A stretch of 10,365 nucleotides of DNA from Campylobacteraceae bacterium (GCA_027030605.1 JALVEV010000154.1:1-10365), one strand, 5' to 3'; positions 1-6,345 are shown, numbered from the stretch's first letter. A program made the numbers and translations. The notes: generated by a model from the letters alone, not told the origin.

Positions 1-1190
1 TCTCTCTTTTACCTATTATTCTCTTTCCCACTTTTGGTGTACTTGATGTTGCTCATGTGACTCCTAACTACTCTAAATCAATTATTTTTCTATTTTTGGG
101 TGGTTTTATGTTGGCAATAGCCATTGAAAAGGTGAAGCTTCATCTCTATTTTTCTGCTAAGCTCTTGAGCTTCTTTCCTAAAACCGTTTTAGGTATTTTA
201 TATGCTTTGGCAATTACTTCTGCACTTCTAAGCTCTATTCTTTCGAATACGACCATTACGCTTATGTTAATGCCTATAGCTCTCTATTTAAGTGATAATC
301 TGAAATTAAAAATTCGTTTTTTATTAGCAACAGCCTATGGTGCAAGTGTAGGAGGAATTTTAACTCCAATAGGCACAGCTCCAAATCTTATTTTATTAGG
401 TTTCTTAGAAGATAAACATCTTCCTGTACTCTCTTTTGGAGAGTGGATTTATATGATGCTTCCTGTTGTAGCGATTATGCTAACTATAATTCCTTGGTTG
501 CTCTCGTTTGGTTTAAAAGATGAATCGGTGGAGGGAATAGGGGACGAGAAAGTACCTGTTTTAGAAAAAAATCAAAAAAGACTTTATGGTATTGTTATTC
601 TTTTATCATTTGTATTAATTGCCAATACTTTTTCTAAACAGTTATTGGGCTTTGCATTAGATGAAAAATTGGTGCTATTAGGTTTTGGACTTTTAATGTT
701 TTTTCCAAAAATAGGTTTTTTAACTTGGGAAGATACTCGAAATATGCCTTATGAGATTATTATGCTTTTTGGTGCAGGATTCTCTATTGCTACAGCATTT
801 TCATCAACAGGATTAGCAGCTGATATTGCTCATAAACTTACTTTTATATCCTCTATGCCTCTCTTTTGGATGTTCTTGTTTGTTGCATTTTTTGTTGCTT
901 TCTCTACGGAAGTCACTTCAAATACAGCTCTGACTTCTATTGCAATTCCTATCTTCTATGAGTTTGCAAAAGATATGCCTACTAATGAGGGGACACTGTT
1001 ACTTATGACAGCTACTGTGGCAGCCTCTTATGCCTTTATGTTGCCTATTGCAACACCTCCAAATGCGATTGTAATGAGTTCACGAGTCATTCCTATAGCC
1101 CAAATGGCAAAGGTTGGGTTTAAAGCAAATCTTATAGGGATTGTAGTTTTAGCGAGTGTAGCTTATTTTTTATGGAGAGTTATGTTGTAG
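1..1190 (+). CDS. DASS/SLC13 family sodium:anion (dicarboxylate or sulfate) symporter, 3' part
   Basis: Inner-membrane carrier that imports anions, typically C4-dicarboxylates or sulfate, with sodium ions. The reading frame is open from base 3 with no stop, so the gene starts outside the window. The GTG at 57 is internal, because the codons before it give family-typical LLPIILFPTFGVLD ahead of a FLFLGGF segment. Numbering from that GTG codon, both Na+/substrate-binding SNT motifs are visible, at residues 63-65 (LSNTTIT) and 288-290 (TSNTALT). TPIGTAPN lies at 103-110 and the family signature PIATPPNAIV at 330-339. These two half-repeats are the inverted-repeat hairpin and loop elements of the VcINDY fold, and about ten hydrophobic segments are present. 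Family membership is near certain. The substrate cannot be read from sequence, although SNT-SNT is the pattern of dicarboxylate carriers. It converges with the next gene. Confidence 0.92.
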   Translation, partial: SLLPIILFPTFGVLDVAHVTPNYSKSIIFLFLGGFMLAIAIEKVKLHLYFSAKLLSFFPKTVLGILYALAITSALLSSILSNTTITLMLMPIALYLSDNLKLKIRFLLATAYGASVGGILTPIGTAPNLILLGFLEDKHLPVLSFGEWIYMMLPVVAIMLTIIPWLLSFGLKDESVEGIGDEKVPVLEKNQKRLYGIVILLSFVLIANTFSKQLLGFALDEKLVLLGFGLLMFFPKIGFLTWEDTRNMPYEIIMLFGAGFSIATAFSSTGLAADIAHKLTFISSMPLFWMFLFVAFFVAFSTEVTSNTALTSIAIPIFYEFAKDMPTNEGTLLLMTATVAASYAFMLPIATPPNAIVMSSRVIPIAQMAKVGFKANLIGIVVLASVAYFLWRVML

Positions 1191-1193
1191 AAC

Positions 1194-1220
1194 TGTAGGG
1201 GCGACCTCTGTGTCTGCCCC
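1194..1220. repeat. REP-like palindrome between convergent genes
   Basis: GGGGC at 1198-1202 pairs with GCCCC at 1216-1220, and GAC at 1203-1205 pairs with GTC at 1212-1214, leaving one bulged T (1215) and a six-base loop. The leading GTAGGGGCGACC is far more GC-rich than its surroundings. It resembles, from memory, a family of short dispersed intergenic palindromes (GTAGGGGCGA...TCGCCC) seen in many bacteria. It could instead act as a bidirectional terminator for the two genes that end on either side, but no T-run follows on the plus strand. Confidence 0.5.
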
Positions 1221-1227
1221 ATATTTA

Positions 1228-1572
1228 TTAAACGTCGTAAACACTCTCTTTATTAAATTTCATAGCAAGTAGGGCATAGAAGAGTACTCTATATTTACTT
1301 CTATTAGAAGTTCCTAACTGTTCACAAACCTCTTTAATTGCTGAATCTAATTCTTCATCACTATTGGTAAGTCCTAATTTTTTCTTTAAAAAGTTATTTT
1401 TAACTGTCTCTAACTCTTTAGGTTGTCCACAGGCTACCGTAGCTGTATCTTTGTTATAAAGTACTGGTCCTAGACCAATAGCAACTTTAGAGATTAAGTT
1501 ATCAGAGATAGATAGGTTTAGTTTTTTTGCTTCGGCAACCATTGCCTCAATTACGTCATCACGTTTACTCAT
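1228..1572 (-). CDS. DUF2853 family small protein
   Basis: A soluble 114-residue protein of unknown function. It has the full pattern I associate with DUF2853: an N-terminal MSKRDD helix, then ISKVAIGLGPVLYNKDTATVA (split here only as the segment near residues 28-47), then ELETVKNNFLKKKLGL near 53-68, and a closing SNRSKYRVLFYALL..F.KESVY segment near residues 89-112. It has no signal peptide or membrane segment and is mostly helical with many charged residues, so it is probably cytoplasmic. The start is supported by AAGGA about eight bases upstream and by a TATAAT 36 bases upstream. It is a single-gene unit, divergent from the phosphatase-dprA pair and convergent with the symporter. The family call is from recall of its conserved words, and no activity is known to me. 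Confidence 0.8.
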   Translation of the reverse strand: MSKRDDVIEAMVAEAKKLNLSISDNLISKVAIGLGPVLYNKDTATVACGQPKELETVKNNFLKKKLGLTNSDEELDSAIKEVCEQLGTSNRSKYRVLFYALLAMKFNKESVYDV

Positions 1573-1607
1573 ATATTATCCTTATAATATTAAATTTTAA
1601 ACATTTA

Positions 1608-1613
1608 ATTATA
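1608..1613 (-). promoter_or_regulatory. -10 box for the DUF2853 gene
   Basis: TATAAT on the minus strand, 35 bases before the ATG at 1572, preceded upstream by an A/T-rich tract without a -35 box. This is usual for sigma-70 promoters in Campylobacterota. The predicted leader is roughly 28-30 bases. Confidence 0.55.
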
Positions 1614-1650
1614 CCATATGAACATTAGATGTAAAAAATTTATTTTTTTA

Positions 1651-1659
1651 TGTTATAAT
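1651..1659 (+). promoter_or_regulatory. Extended -10 promoter of the phosphatase-dprA unit
   Basis: A perfect TGTTATAAT (TGn plus TATAAT) preceded by a long T-rich stretch (1640-1650). A transcript would start near 1666, which places the ATG at 1671 almost at the 5' end of the message and favours the ATG at 1689 as the true start. Confidence 0.65.
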
Positions 1660-1675
1660 ATATTAAATTTATGTT

Positions 1676-1680
1676 AGGAG
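1676..1680 (+). promoter_or_regulatory. Ribosome binding site that decides the start at 1689
   Basis: AGGAG eight bases before the ATG at 1689. It lies inside the reading frame if translation began at the upstream ATG at 1671, and that ATG has no ribosome site of its own. Confidence 0.7.
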
Positions 1681-1688
1681 AAATCAAA

Positions 1689-2435
1689 ATGAATCATTGT
1701 GTAGTAGGGGATGTTCATGGGGAGTATCAAGCATTATTAAATTTAATTGCTAAGACACCTTTGAACTCTACACTGATTTTTGTTGGTGACCTAGTTGATA
1801 GAGGAGCAGAGAGTGCAAGAGTTGTTCAGTTGATACGTCAACATAAATTAGCCTGTGTCCGAGGAAATCATGAAGAGATGATGATTGAATTTGGAAGTCA
1901 ATTTATTGAAAATATTAAAAATAATAGACCTATTGCACAAGATAATATTTGGTTAAATCATGGTGGAGTAGAAACATTACTCTCTTATGGATTAATTTCA
2001 ATTAAAAATAATGAAATGATTCCTCATCCATTTATAAAAGATTTTATTTTTCAATTTGAAGATGATATTGAGTGGATGAAACGTCTTCCTCTCTATATAG
2101 AACTTGAAGAGAAGCACTCTTCAGGTCGTAGAGTGGTTATATCTCATTCAGCTATTGCAGGAGTTTGGGAGTTAAGAGATGAGCCTGAAAGTTTTAATAA
2201 TTTTAAAAATACAGTACTTTGGGGACGAACAAAACCAGTCGACTCTGCACCCATTTTTAATATTTTTGGACATACTCCACAAAGGTTTACTCCTGATACT
2301 CACCATCACTATGTCAATATTGATACAGGTGCTTATAAAAAAGGGGAGAAAGGTTTTGGACTTTTATCGGCCTATTGTATAGAGAGTGGTGAAATTTTTT
2401 CATCTACAGATGTCTCTTATGCAAAGGTTAGTTAA
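1689..2435 (+). CDS. PPP-family metallophosphoesterase (serine/threonine phosphatase or ApaH-like)
   Basis: A cytoplasmic dinuclear-metal phosphoesterase of the PPP superfamily, which includes bacterial PrpA/PrpB and phage lambda protein phosphatases and the Ap4A hydrolase ApaH. From the ATG at 1689 (248 residues) the motifs appear in order: GDVHG 7-11, GDLVDRG 33-39, RGNHE 58-62, then SHS with metal ligand His153, and GHT with His195, followed by DTG at 212-214. All metal ligands and the phosphate-binding arginines expected for activity are present. The start at 1689 is preferred over the in-frame ATG at 1671 because the AGGAG lies between them. The stop overlaps the dprA start by one base (TAATG), so the two are probably translationally coupled. 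The substrate (phosphoprotein or dinucleotide) is not determinable here. The active fold is certain, the biological role open. Confidence 0.87.
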   Translation: MNHCVVGDVHGEYQALLNLIAKTPLNSTLIFVGDLVDRGAESARVVQLIRQHKLACVRGNHEEMMIEFGSQFIENIKNNRPIAQDNIWLNHGGVETLLSYGLISIKNNEMIPHPFIKDFIFQFEDDIEWMKRLPLYIELEEKHSSGRRVVISHSAIAGVWELRDEPESFNNFKNTVLWGRTKPVDSAPIFNIFGHTPQRFTPDTHHHYVNIDTGAYKKGEKGFGLLSAYCIESGEIFSSTDVSYAKVS

Positions 2436-3211
2436 TGATAGTTTCAATAGAGTACAATATTCCTGAATTAGAGAATATGAAAAAATATCCAAAAGAGTTA
2501 TACTCTATAGGTAACTTATCACTTTTGCAAAGACGTAAAATCTCTATTGTTGGAACAAGAAGACCATCGGTTTATACAAAACAGTATACCCAACTTTTAG
2601 TTCAAGAATTAGTAAAACGGGGCATTACTCTTGTCTCTGGTGCTGCAATGGGTGTTGATGCTATAGTCCATATGTCAGCAGGATGGGAAAACAGTATAGC
2701 TGTTGTTGCTAATGGTTTAGATATACGTTACCCCTCAATTAATAGACATTTAATTGAATCTATAGAGAAAGAGGGGTTAGTCCTCAGTCAATTTTCACAA
2801 GGTACAAAGGCTACACCATGGTCTTTTGTTGTTCGGAATGAATTAGTTGTAGCACTTGGTGAAGTACTTATTGTTACTGAAGCAGATGAAAACTCTGGTT
2901 CTATGCGTTCTGTTGAATTTGCACTTAAAATGGGTAAAGAGGTTTACGTACTACCTCACCGTTTAGGAGAGAGTAAAGGAACAAATAGATTATTGGCTGA
3001 TGGCTTAGCTAAACCAATTAATGATATATTACAGTTTGCAAATGAATTTGGTATTGAACCTAAAAATAGTCATGAAAAAGATGAATTCTTCTATTTTTGC
3101 CAAACAATGCCAACACTTGATGAGGCAGTGGCAAAGTTCAGTGACAGAGTCTATGAGGCAGAATTGGAGGGGTTAATTCAAGTAGAAAATGGATTAGTTC
3201 GTTTGGTCTAA
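2435..3211 (+). CDS. dprA: DNA processing protein DprA
   Basis: DprA binds incoming single-stranded DNA during natural transformation and loads RecA onto it. The 258-residue product has the compact Helicobacter-type layout: a short N-terminal extension, a Rossmann-like domain (about 25-200) and a winged-helix DML1-like domain (about 215-258). Diagnostic words are IVGTRRP 38-44, SGAAMGVD 68-75, NGLDIRYP 93-100, FVVRNELVVAL near 131-141, SGSM 154-157 and GTNRLLADG 182-190. The C-terminal FCQTMPTLDEAVAKF segment matches the H. pylori C-terminal domain as I recall it. Its ATG shares a base with the upstream phosphatase stop, so it relies on coupling and has no independent strong ribosome site. 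The end overlaps the converging membrane-protein gene by 18 bp. The fold and length look intact. Confidence 0.93.
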   Translation: MIVSIEYNIPELENMKKYPKELYSIGNLSLLQRRKISIVGTRRPSVYTKQYTQLLVQELVKRGITLVSGAAMGVDAIVHMSAGWENSIAVVANGLDIRYPSINRHLIESIEKEGLVLSQFSQGTKATPWSFVVRNELVVALGEVLIVTEADENSGSMRSVEFALKMGKEVYVLPHRLGESKGTNRLLADGLAKPINDILQFANEFGIEPKNSHEKDEFFYFCQTMPTLDEAVAKFSDRVYEAELEGLIQVENGLVRLV

Positions 3212-4471
3212 AGCACCCTCTAATGGCGTTGGTGAGACTTCTCTTCCATTATACTCAAAATATAGGTCATTGTTTTTAAAATTAACATGAGTTTTTGTTT
3301 TAATAAATTTCATCTCATTTCCCTGTAGTTCAATATCTTCAATAGTACCTGAGTGACTCTTTATCCAAACAGGGAATTGACTTGTATTTAGTACCCAAAA
3401 GTCTGTATAGTCTATTTTGTCTTCATTTTGAACTCTTACCCCATGATTTCTATTACTAGCAATTCCTTTAAGTAGAAAAATATCATGATAGAAATCATCA
3501 GGGTCAGATTCGTTAAGTAAATCACCTCTACCATTCCTTGATACAAAAGCAATAATATCAATATTGTCAGCAGTTTTTTCATTGATTAGAGTATAGAGCT
3601 TTTTTTTGTCTTTTATATTCTCCATGCCAGGGAAAGAGTAATAAGCATTTATATGCCCTTTTAGAATCATATTTTGAAAGTTATCAAAATATAGATACTC
3701 ATCTCTAATTTTTTTATCTCTTATCATGGTTGAAATCTTATTTCCTAGGGTTTGACTATGCTTTGAGACATTTTTATGTAAAATTGGCTCAATATGTTTA
3801 TCGTTCAATAGACCAAGATATGATAAAAAATCATTTAATTTATCTCCTACATAGTTGAAAAATCTACTAATAGGATTATTCTTTCCAAAAACTCTTTCAA
3901 TAAGGGTTAAAAAATAGGAGAGAGCAAAGACTTCTAAAATTGGTGCAAACCATGAAGTTGTCATCCATGTAAAGATTTGGGTAGATATTGCCCAAAGTGC
4001 TTTAAAGAAGCCAATAACAAAAACTTTTAGTTCAACAAATACAGCTAGATGAACAAGTACTCCAGTAATTGACATTATCCATACTCCAATACCTAGAGGT
4101 AAGACAACTATAATAAAATTTTTAATTTTTGTCTTAAAATTAATAGCATTGTAGTATTGAAAAAGTTCTCTAAAAGGCTTTTTTAGGTGTTTAAAGATAT
4201 GTTTCTCTAGCCATTTTGATAACCAATTATCTATAAACCAACGTTTTATTCCCAAAAGAAGTGCTTGAAATATGGTTAAGCCCTTTAGAAAATGGATAAA
4301 TTTTAATTTACTTATAAGCCAAAGTGAGAGTAGTGAAGATTTAAAGACAAGTACAACAGCAACCATGTATCCCATAATAAAATCATAGGATACAGGGTGA
4401 ATTTTAGAAAGAAGAGCCATAAATAGTACAGGTACTATAATGGCAATTAGTGCTTTGTATCGACGTTTCAT
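3194..4471 (-). CDS. Membrane protein of unknown function with soluble C-terminal domain
   Basis: I do not recognise this 425-residue protein. The N-terminal half is membrane-embedded. Hydrophobic segments lie near residues 6-22, 30-53, 117-143 and 146-191 (the last probably two helices), and a basic, aromatic, possibly amphipathic stretch near 60-105 separates the two membrane clusters. From about residue 200 the protein is soluble and polar. The C-terminal part (about 300-425) has alternating hydrophobic and charged residues suggestive of a beta-rich domain, with words such as DIIAFVSRNGRGD and DFWVLNTSQFPVWIKSHSG. No Walker, kinase, peptidase or nuclease motif is evident. It starts six bases after the upstream membrane-protein gene, behind a weak GAGAG ribosome site, so the two are probably one operon. 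Its last 18 bp lie inside dprA on the opposite strand. Codon and base usage resemble the neighbours. Confidence 0.8.
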   Translation of the reverse strand: MKRRYKALIAIIVPVLFMALLSKIHPVSYDFIMGYMVAVVLVFKSSLLSLWLISKLKFIHFLKGLTIFQALLLGIKRWFIDNWLSKWLEKHIFKHLKKPFRELFQYYNAINFKTKIKNFIIVVLPLGIGVWIMSITGVLVHLAVFVELKVFVIGFFKALWAISTQIFTWMTTSWFAPILEVFALSYFLTLIERVFGKNNPISRFFNYVGDKLNDFLSYLGLLNDKHIEPILHKNVSKHSQTLGNKISTMIRDKKIRDEYLYFDNFQNMILKGHINAYYSFPGMENIKDKKKLYTLINEKTADNIDIIAFVSRNGRGDLLNESDPDDFYHDIFLLKGIASNRNHGVRVQNEDKIDYTDFWVLNTSQFPVWIKSHSGTIEDIELQGNEMKFIKTKTHVNFKNNDLYFEYNGREVSPTPLEGALDQTN

Positions 4472-4477
4472 TACTCT

Positions 4478-4930
4478 CTATTCTGACTCCACAACATCAG
4501 TAGCATAAACACCAGTAATTGTTTTCCAAATAATAGAGGCATTAATTCCAATCCATATAATAATACCAACAGAGATAGTTCCTGTCCAACCCATATGTGT
4601 TGCATTTGAAAAGTCTAAGATACCATATTGATTAAGACCCCAAATAAAAGCTAAGATAATTAAAATAGTAGCTATAGCTCCTGCCATACCAATTGATTGT
4701 AAGATAGATTTAAAAGCTAAAATCCAAAGACCAATCATAATTAATATTGCAAAAGGGGTAAACCCTGATAAAAGATTTTCAGAATTTGTCAAATAGTGAA
4801 TAAAGTGATGACCTAGTGGATTCCATGTTCCAATTGCAAGTGCCAGTGAAAGCAAAAGTGTAACCCACCATCGTAAGTGGCTCTCTGTTTTACCTTTTTT
4901 TGTTGTGTTTGTTTTCGTAAGTAAAGACAT
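4478..4930 (-). CDS. Small four-helix membrane protein, DUF6524-like
   Basis: A 150-residue inner-membrane protein with a basic N-terminus (many K and T up to residue 18) and four predicted helices near 21-36, 56-77, 80-100 and 117-136. An acidic tail ends in DVVESE. The spacing and words TWNPLGHHFIHYL (35-47), LWILAFKSILQSIG (68-81) and FIWGLNQYGILD (95-106) match my memory of the DUF6524 family, in which a TYNPxGYSxxHWL segment and an LRATLRSLG segment occupy the same places. That call is by recall only, and no function is known for the family. AAGGA precedes the ATG at a slightly long spacing, and an extended -10 lies further upstream. It is the first gene of a probable two-gene operon with the larger membrane protein. 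Confidence 0.72.
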   Translation of the reverse strand: MSLLTKTNTTKKGKTESHLRWWVTLLLSLALAIGTWNPLGHHFIHYLTNSENLLSGFTPFAILIMIGLWILAFKSILQSIGMAGAIATILIILAFIWGLNQYGILDFSNATHMGWTGTISVGIIIWIGINASIIWKTITGVYATDVVESE

Positions 4931-4970
4931 CTATAATTTCCTTAATTTATGATATGATTTTAATTCGGAT

Positions 4971-4976
4971 TATTAT
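4971..4976 (+). promoter_or_regulatory. Possible -10 for the 25-codon ORF
   Basis: TATTAT in an AT-rich stretch, about 30 bases before the ATG at 5006. It occupies the same bases as the minus-strand -10, so the two promoters would be mutually exclusive or compete. The match is weak and the call is tentative. Confidence 0.3.
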
Positions 4977-4980
4977 ATCA
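4972..4980 (-). promoter_or_regulatory. Extended -10 promoter of the two-gene membrane operon
   Basis: Read on the minus strand this is TGATATAAT, a full TGn plus TATAAT. It lies about 42 bases before the ATG at 4930, giving a leader of roughly 35 bases that carries AAGGA. Confidence 0.6.
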
Positions 4981-5005
4981 AATCAAAAAGAAAAAGGAGA
5001 TTTTT

Positions 5006-5083
5006 ATGAAAAAAATATTTTTATTAGTTGTACGTTGGGGACCAATAGTATGGGGAATATATAAAAAACTTAGAAGAAAGTAG
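5006..5083 (+). CDS. Small ORF of 25 codons encoding a basic hydrophobic peptide
   Basis: The ORF reads MKKIFLLVV, RWGPIVWGIY, KKLRRK. It has one hydrophobic stretch of about 15-17 residues (interrupted by one Arg and a Gly-Pro), a net charge of about +8 and no acidic residue. A textbook AGGAG (4995-4999) lies six bases before the ATG, stronger than that of several larger genes here. It sits alone on the plus strand between two minus-strand units. Its last codons form the left arm of a hairpin (5070-5094) that looks like the terminator of the opposing gene. It could be a small single-pass or surface-bound membrane peptide, a type I toxin-like peptide, or a chance ORF. I recognise no family. 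The ribosome site and amphipathic character favour a real gene, and its short length argues for caution. Confidence 0.45.
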   Translation: MKKIFLLVVRWGPIVWGIYKKLRRK

Positions 5084-5094
5084 GTTTCTTCTAA
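5070..5094 (-). terminator. Intrinsic terminator of the thioredoxin-like operon
   Basis: A perfect 10-bp inverted repeat (TTAGAAGAAA / TTTCTTCTAA) with a five-base loop, three bases past the minus-strand stop at 5098. On the minus strand it is followed by GTTTTTT, the expected U-tract. On the plus strand it covers the last codons and stop of the 25-codon ORF and is followed only by AATTTA, so termination in that direction would be weaker. Confidence 0.75.
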
Positions 5095-5097
5095 AAT

Positions 5098-5799
5098 TTA
5101 TATAATGGATTTAATGTCACGATTTAGTTCTCTACTTGAGACTTCACCTCTATAACTAAATTCAGTTACGCCATCTTTAATAACCATTATAAATGGTAAA
5201 ACACCAGTCCAGCCATAGGTATTTTGAACATTATATTGTAGATTAGTAGCTGTTTCTCCTGAGATAACAGGGTATTTAATGTGGTGTCTTCTAATAAAAG
5301 CTTTTGCTTGGAAAGGTGACATCTTACCTTCAACTTGAATAGCTATAATCTCTAGTTTATTACCATATTTACGACGTAGACTATTCATAATTGGTATCTC
5401 TTTAATACAGTGTGAACAGTTTTTTCCAAACATCTCCAAGATAATGATTTTGTTTTTAAATTGAGGAAAGATATATCCGTTTTTTCTTTCGATAATAGTA
5501 ATCGGTTTTCCTTGGAAACTTTTTAGTTTATGAATCTCTCCTATTGATGTAACAATTTTAGGTTTAAGCTCTGTAGGTTTTATTTTCCCTTTGTTACAAG
5601 CACTAACAGTATTGATATCATCTGAACACTCAGTAGCTATATTTTCAAAACTAGGTGTAGTTATTTTAGATGTAGGTGAGATTACCTTAGGACTCTTTGT
5701 TAGTTTTGGACTCTCTTCAAAAAGTCCAAAAACACAACCACTATTGAAGAGTAGTATAGAGGAGAGTATAGATAGTTTTATTAGTGCATGTCTTTTCAT
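5098..5799 (-). CDS. Exported thioredoxin-like (TlpA/redoxin) lipoprotein
   Basis: An envelope thiol-disulfide protein of the thioredoxin fold (233 residues). The N-terminus has a basic region and hydrophobic core ending in LLFNSGC, which suggests lipidation at Cys22, although Asn at -3 is not a typical lipobox residue. A Ser/Thr/Pro/Lys-rich linker (about 30-90) leads to the domain. Its beta strand IIILEMFG is followed by the active site CSHC (128-131) and a KEIP segment, and the cis-proline is at about 202 (LPFIMVIKDG). CSHC is an uncommon active-site dipeptide; TlpA types usually have CPPC or CxPC. Two extra cysteines at 58 and 68 could form a structural disulfide. It lies 36 bases after a second thioredoxin-like gene in the same direction, so they probably form an operon. 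Start supported by AAGGGA. Partner proteins are unknown. Confidence 0.83.
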   Translation of the reverse strand: MKRHALIKLSILSSILLFNSGCVFGLFEESPKLTKSPKVISPTSKITTPSFENIATECSDDINTVSACNKGKIKPTELKPKIVTSIGEIHKLKSFQGKPITIIERKNGYIFPQFKNKIIILEMFGKNCSHCIKEIPIMNSLRRKYGNKLEIIAIQVEGKMSPFQAKAFIRRHHIKYPVISGETATNLQYNVQNTYGWTGVLPFIMVIKDGVTEFSYRGEVSSRELNRDIKSII

Positions 5800-5835
5800 T
5801 GTTTCCCTTTTTTAAGTTGATGTACACGTTAATTT

Positions 5836-6345
5836 TTAGTCATTTAAGTCTTTAATAAGTTGTTCTAGCTCACTTTTCCCAATAAGTCCTGCTTGAACAC
5901 TTTCGACTTCACCATCTTTATTGATTGCAATTAGAAGAGGAAGTGGTATCCCATTTGAGTATCCAGCTCGGTTAGCGATATAAGTAACAAAATCATTATG
6001 GTCATATCCTGCTATAACATTATAGTTCATCTTATGTTGAGCAACAAACTCTTTTACACTCTCTTTTGGATAGAGTTGTGCTTCTATTGCAACAATCTCT
6101 AAATCATTTTTATGTTCATTGGTAAGCTCAATAAGTTCGGGAATCTCTTTTAAACAAGGTGGACACCTATGCCCAAAAAGGGTTAGAAGTATAGCTTTTC
6201 CTTTAAATTCGTGAAAATCTAATCCCTCTTTTGTCTCTGAAACAGTTAATTTTTTATCATTAATAGTTGTAAGAGTGAAAGAGATAGGCTCATTAGCATA
6301 GGTTGTGGTAAGTAAAAGAGTAATTATTAAAAGTAGTTTTTTCAT
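5836..6345 (-). CDS. Periplasmic thioredoxin-like protein (TlpA/ResA type)
   Basis: A secreted 169-residue thiol-disulfide oxidoreductase of the TlpA/ResA kind, which commonly reduces periplasmic disulfides, for example in apocytochrome c maturation. A Sec signal peptide (MKK, hydrophobic 4-15) ends in TYA, giving probable cleavage after residue 17. The thioredoxin domain shows LLTLFG, the active site CPPC at 61-64, LKEIPEL, the strand EIVAIEAQ, and a cis-proline near 134 in a GIPLPLLIAINKDG segment. Length and motif order fit the family. AAAGGA precedes the ATG and a TATAAT lies further upstream, so it is the first gene of a two-gene unit with the lipoprotein-like paralogue downstream. No cytochrome or assembly gene is in view, so the actual substrate is open. 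Confidence 0.9.
   Translation of the reverse strand: MKKLLLIITLLLTTTYANEPISFTLTTINDKKLTVSETKEGLDFHEFKGKAILLTLFGHRCPPCLKEIPELIELTNEHKNDLEIVAIEAQLYPKESVKEFVAQHKMNYNVIAGYDHNDFVTYIANRAGYSNGIPLPLLIAINKDGEVESVQAGLIGKSELEQLIKDLND

Noticed and set aside
57..59. GTG at 57 as the start of the symporter
   Set aside because: The frame stays open to base 3 and the upstream codons match conserved family sequence, so the gene simply continues out of the window.
2179..2382. 67-codon plus-strand ORF inside the phosphatase gene
   Set aside because: It is out of frame within a gene whose conserved GHT and DTG motifs run through the same bases, and it has no ribosome site.
5591..5815. 74-codon plus-strand ORF
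   Set aside because: It lies wholly antisense to the signal and linker part of the thioredoxin-like lipoprotein gene, has no ribosome site, and its translation is low-complexity.
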